DNA of 64,000 nucleotides from Reticulitermes speratus (taxonomy: Eukaryota > Arthropoda > Insecta > Blattodea > Rhinotermitidae), in assembly GCA_021186555.1 (NCBI GenBank), contig JAJKFL010000003.1, positions 33,902,908 through 33,966,907 of the forward strand, read 5' to 3'. Numbering within the stretch: position 1 is the stretch's first letter; each line of letters opens with the position of its first letter. This document shows positions 59,745-64,000 of the stretch, piece by piece. Made by a program: the position numbers and the translations under genes. The notes beneath the pieces are model-generated. The model did no database searches. It saw only the letters and a list, made by a program, of their open reading frames with translations, and was not told the origin of the DNA.

Positions 59745-62714
59745 GAAATTTTGTCAAATTGACATTAATCTTTGAACTGATTTTCACCAATTGCTCATAC
59801 TTGTGGAAACATTTCAGGAAAAAAATATTATGTGACACACGCAGTTTTGTTTTACTCTATACTTGCTGTAGGCGATCAAATATCACTTTCTTACACAACG
59901 TTCCCTAGCGGTCTATGTTAAAGGGGATCAAGGAATTTTTTGGGGTAGTATTTTATGGGGATCCTCCTGCAACGCGGTGATACATTGCTGTCGGCAAGCG
60001 CTCTCCTGGAAACTGCAGGAGAATGGGCGTGCTTTGCCGACCAGCCACAGAGAAAGAGAACAGTTACTGGGTGGTAACGGCTGTTGACATGAAATGACAC
60101 ATATCGCTGATTAATTTTCTCGATTTGCAGAACATTATTTTTTTATATAAAATCCTGGCATTTCTATTTGTAGAAAGAAATATTGCTTTGATTATTTTCA
60201 CATTTCAGAAAATATGTTTCTTTCCTTTCTCTGAACATATTGCTTGGGTTTTCTTTGATCTCCGTGATTACTGGAGTGTGCAGTTGTACTAATATTGCTG
60301 CTTGAGCGACAGTTTGTATCTTCGTAAATGCATAGGCCGACATGTAAGCCTATACCCACGCGCATACTATACACGTAAGAGTCGCAGCGTGTAGAACAAA
60401 CCTACATTATGTATTCAGCATACGGAAACGTCAGTCGACCTTAACTTTTGTGTAAATGTTCACGTCGGTTAACAATGTAACATGTGAACAGTAACATTCA
60501 GGCCAAGTACGGCCATTCCACGTAAACAAAACTGCAAATGCAATGTGATAAATAGCTTAGGCAAAGGTGCACGTATCAGAGTACTAGGACGTGCGCCAGC
60601 AATAAGATATTTTTATCCAAATTTTGTTACCTAAAGAAAACAAAGTAGACACTTTTTAATAAAAACGTTTACCGTTTACTTCTGTTTTGACCTTATGCTT
60701 GTTAGCTGCGGTGAAGATTTCTTTTGCATGACTTCCGTGATACCAGAGTGCTAAACAATACGTTTAGCTTATTTTGGTTTTGAAATATTAAGGGTAATTT
60801 TAATATTACCATGGACGTGGCACCCGGATTTACATCCCTGATTGGCCTTCGGGATTCAGGATGGACACAAACCTCTATGATAACTTGGTAAATGAATATC
60901 CCATGTCAGACACATGTATCTTGTAAAATGTATCTACATTCCGAAATGCTGTTTATCCCGTTCGAAATGTGAAAAACTTGACAGGTTTGAAACTAAACGG
61001 ACACCGAGATTCTTGGTCTCTGTAATGGCTTACCGGTGAAAGGTTCGTTGAATTCATCCAAACTCTAATAAAAATCGACTAGAAGAAATTTGGTTTGTTG
61101 GTAACGTTAACCAGAAAACAAATTTTACAAGTACAAAAATAATTATGCTAGGCACGATAGGAATCACAAGTAAAAATTTTATTTTTATTACAGAGATGTC
61201 CCTTATACTTCGGCAGCCATCTTTATGGTGTTAATCGCAGCGTCATTTCAAAATTTATTGCCAGGTAATTAATCTATTAACATGGATCTTGCTTCACACT
61301 ATTAGCAAAATGTGTATAGCTTCAGAATTCCAGTATCCCTCTGTGATCTTCTGTTACCAACACACAAAGAACGCAGATGCACAACATTGGACGCCCGGAA
61401 CGCTCTGTCGGTGGTGTTGGGCTAATAGAACACCGGTTGGCACAGAGAGCTACTAACATCTTGACTGGAAGGGCGAGTGACAAAATAATGAAAAATTACT
61501 TTACCTGAAAGAGATGGTAAACCGAATTACGAGCTGCTGGCAGCATAGACCTATTTCTGGCGCTGCCAAATTATACAGGTAAAACTGTGCTATTGCATGT
61601 AAATTTCTTCCCATTCTTCTCTTTCATGTTGTAAGTCTGCGGCGATTTCTGGAGGTACCGAGCAGATACGGTTCTCTTACTGATTGGGTTGCAAGACCAG
61701 TGTGATTTGCGACTTTATGCTGTTGTTGGGGTTTGAGAACCACTGCATCAGACGAATGTAAGTGCTCATTTTCACCCTCCGACCACTTTACCCATCTTCC
61801 ACGAAAGGAACCACCGGTACGAGGTTCGTAACGCTGGCTGGGACCAAAACAAAGTGGAAGGTAGGAACGTTTTGACCCTGCCGGGAATTGAAAAGCAGTC
61901 GTTCAACCCGCATTGTCACGTTACTGTCTGAGACGTCTCTACCTATAAATGATGATGATAATTACGAGTTTGGTAACTTTTAGTTATGTTGCCGTTCGGG
62001 AGGTTAGACAAGTGAGGTCAGATTTATTCAGATCCAGTGGAGGGTCTTAACTAGGGCACCTTCTGATAGCTGAGGAGAAAGGTCGGTGAAGGCTTAGAAT
62101 TTGGCCTACTCTTGTCTGTTTTTGTATTGACCTAAACAGAACAGCTGAAAGTATGTGTTTGATTAGTTAATTTGTATATAAAGTTGTTTTCTTTGCAGGC
62201 GTTTGCTGTTTGCACAATTTTTATTAAAGGTGCGAGTCTTTGAGAAAGAAGTAGAAATATTCGTGACTTGTTCAAGGCTCTGTCAGGTTCTTGCAGACAG
62301 ACAGACTGAGAAGATTAATAGTCGACCTTTAGTTTCAATCGACAAACTTCTCAATTCGAGTCCGACAAACTCATTTGCTGCGGGTCTGGTGAATCTGAGA
62401 GACGTTTCTGTGTGAGCGGTCTGTCAGGGTCAGTCTGAATGTAGCGCTGAGTGGCTGATTGATCGGCTTCCAGCTACCACACACGAATTTGAACATTCAT
62501 GTCCCCGCCTATGTGATGTAACAAAAATTAAATTATAGCTATAAGAACTGAAGACCCAGCGTACAGCAAATTGAAATCCTCTATTGGCTTTACCGGTTAC
62601 AACCTGTTTTTTAACTTTTATTTTCGCCTCTTACACGAAGTGATTTGAATATTCTTATTAATCGTACTATGCTGATACTCGGAATTGCGAGTTACGTTGC
62701 ACGTAAAAGAGGCC

Positions 62715-62730
62715 GGGGGGGGGGGGGGGG
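62715..62730 (+). repeat. poly-G tract
   Basis: Sixteen consecutive G after GGCC; isolated in AT-rich DNA. Confidence 0.95.
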
Positions 62731-64000
62731 CTTGAGCTTCTTTGCTATTTCGCATGCGTGACACGTGAGTTGGAATATGGTAGAAGTGAATATTCGCAGG
62801 TGTATTATGTAACTGTTTATTGAAATCGGTTCCGGCGTTTTCTATCAAGTGATGAGATAAAGAAGAAACGTTGGAGTATAAAATCATAGAAAGTTCCCGA
62901 TTGCCTACTGCGGGCGTTGTTCTGCTTAAAGGTGGATGTACTGTTCCATTGGTTCTTGGTTTATCACAAAAAAAACTTCGCATTTGTAGAATTCAGATTT
63001 AACCCAAGAATAAGTACTAATTGCTTAGTTCTAAAGCTTTGAAGCATAAACTGGATCTAAATTATATACAAAACTTTAATTTATACCTCACAGAGAACAA
63101 ATCTTTTGTCCACGATAAAGATTAATCGCTTAGTGCTTTGTTGGAAGTAATAGCTTGAGTGAACCGTACGGATCCTCTAAATATATCATTTGGTCAAAAT
63201 GAAAAATTGATTATTGCCACAGCAGCTGCTATGTATGTTGACCGCTGCCTTAAACGTTTAATTGCAAAATCCCGATCGCTGTCATGTAACAATAAGAAAA
63301 CACATTCCATAATTATAAGGCCATGCTCAGGTTTATACACACGTAGCCTGCATTACAGGTCTATACGTAAAATAAGCTTTAGGAATATTTTGTGGTTGCT
63401 AGGCGCTAGAATATACCTGTGTGTTATAAGTTAGGGTGAGTAAAATAGCACTGCCAACCTTGAATCAAGTCTTAACCTCGGTTAGGATGGAGAGTATTGT
63501 GGTTGTGTTTTCTGGCCCCAAATCGTAGCTCAGCACTACCGTCTTATCATCGTATTACCGCAATGACCATAATCATCATCGTCATTGTAATCGTGATTGT
63601 CGTTACCAGCATTAAAACTGTACGGTTTTTATTGTAATTGAGATATTTTATATAGCCTGGGATGTAGGCCTTCTTGATACACAACATTTATTAATGAACC
63701 ATCCAAAAGACGGGAGCAGAACCAAAACCAGAACTTCGAGCGTACAAAATATGCCTCTGACCATCGAGGCTCTCCGGCATAATTCATATCGGAAGCCCTA
63801 CTACCTAGCTGTTTCGTGTAGAAATTGTTGTTCTGGATTTTGATCCCTTTACTCGTATGCAAATACCAAAATAGAGCCTAGATTTGGGCACCGTGTCCTC
63901 TATTCAAATATTCTCCTAATCATCATTTATCAGTTGTTGAGGCTTTGTTGTCTGAAAATATATTGTCTTAATATAAGCCACAATGCGGATAAGGCATATG

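Larger units (their letters stand above)
10408..64000 (+). other. Ubx: Ubx intron 1 (5' portion, no exon 2 in window)
   Basis: From the exon 1 donor to the end of the window there is no homeobox: no frame carries the KIWFQNRRMK signature, and no other conserved Ubx exon is recognisable. The interval is filled with AT-rich DNA, SINEs, LINE ends, miniature DNA transposons and microsatellites, listed separately. Fly Ubx likewise has a very large intron holding abx/bx enhancers (established), so enhancers are expected here, but none can be identified by eye. Confidence 0.8.
58487..64000. other. distal intron, few recognisable elements
   Basis: The motif at 59695-59744 and the G run at 62715-62730 are listed separately. 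At about 61790-61930 a minus-strand pattern (GCGGGTTGAACG, CAATTCCCGGCAGGGTC) resembles a decayed tRNA-derived SINE. No homeobox or other gene is recognised up to the window end. Confidence 0.4.

Noticed and set aside
1-64000. A new multi-gene system
   Set aside because: Only one host gene exon is present; the rest is intron, flank and mobile elements. The unusual structures are repeats, and nothing supports a previously undescribed gene system.

Overview
This window is AT-rich animal DNA with an insect gene layout. The one recognisable host gene is the first coding exon of the Hox gene Ultrabithorax (Ubx), on the + strand at 9693-10407. It opens with the Ubx N-terminal block MNSYFEQ, carries the conserved blocks SPYDASV, KDVW and ACTPDTRVGGY, and ends in the hexapeptide region FYPWMAIAG at a good splice donor (CAG|GTCAGT). 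No homeobox is present in any frame, so the homeodomain exon lies beyond base 64000 and the first intron is longer than 53.5 kb. The large intron, the abundant tRNA-derived SINEs and the form of the Ubx N-terminus suggest a hemimetabolous insect, perhaps a cockroach or termite relative. That placement is inference.

Layout. Bases 1-8519 are upstream flank, probably equivalent to the bxd-side regulatory DNA of flies; they hold one 5'-truncated LINE and a SINE cluster (4.9-6.3 kb). A GC-rich, GAGA-rich segment at about 8.46-8.70 kb contains a candidate TATA-less core promoter, an initiator-like match with a perfect DPE at +28 to +33. This would give a leader of about 1.17 kb with about a dozen upstream ATGs. 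Exon 1 follows, and everything from 10408 to 64000 reads as intron 1. No transposable element was recognised between about 6.3 and 12.75 kb, around the promoter and exon.

The rest is the mobile-element record of the intron and flank. There are four tRNA-derived SINE families, called A to D here: A and C share a central domain, and B has a composite subfamily with an inserted internal module. Three LINE 3' ends are present, two of them 5'-truncated insertions with perfect target-site duplications. There are pogo/Tigger-like and hAT-like miniature DNA transposons, an unclassified repeat of about 545 bp present twice plus an inverted fragment, a 28-bp minisatellite, an old 55-70-bp tandem array, a near-perfect 71-bp palindrome, and many microsatellites.

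I found no CRISPR array, operon, rRNA, functional tRNA gene or complete second protein gene. Most open frames outside Ubx are chance frames or lie inside repeats. Two coding-like segments remain unexplained (about 43.77-44.09 kb on + and 57.9-58.24 kb on -).
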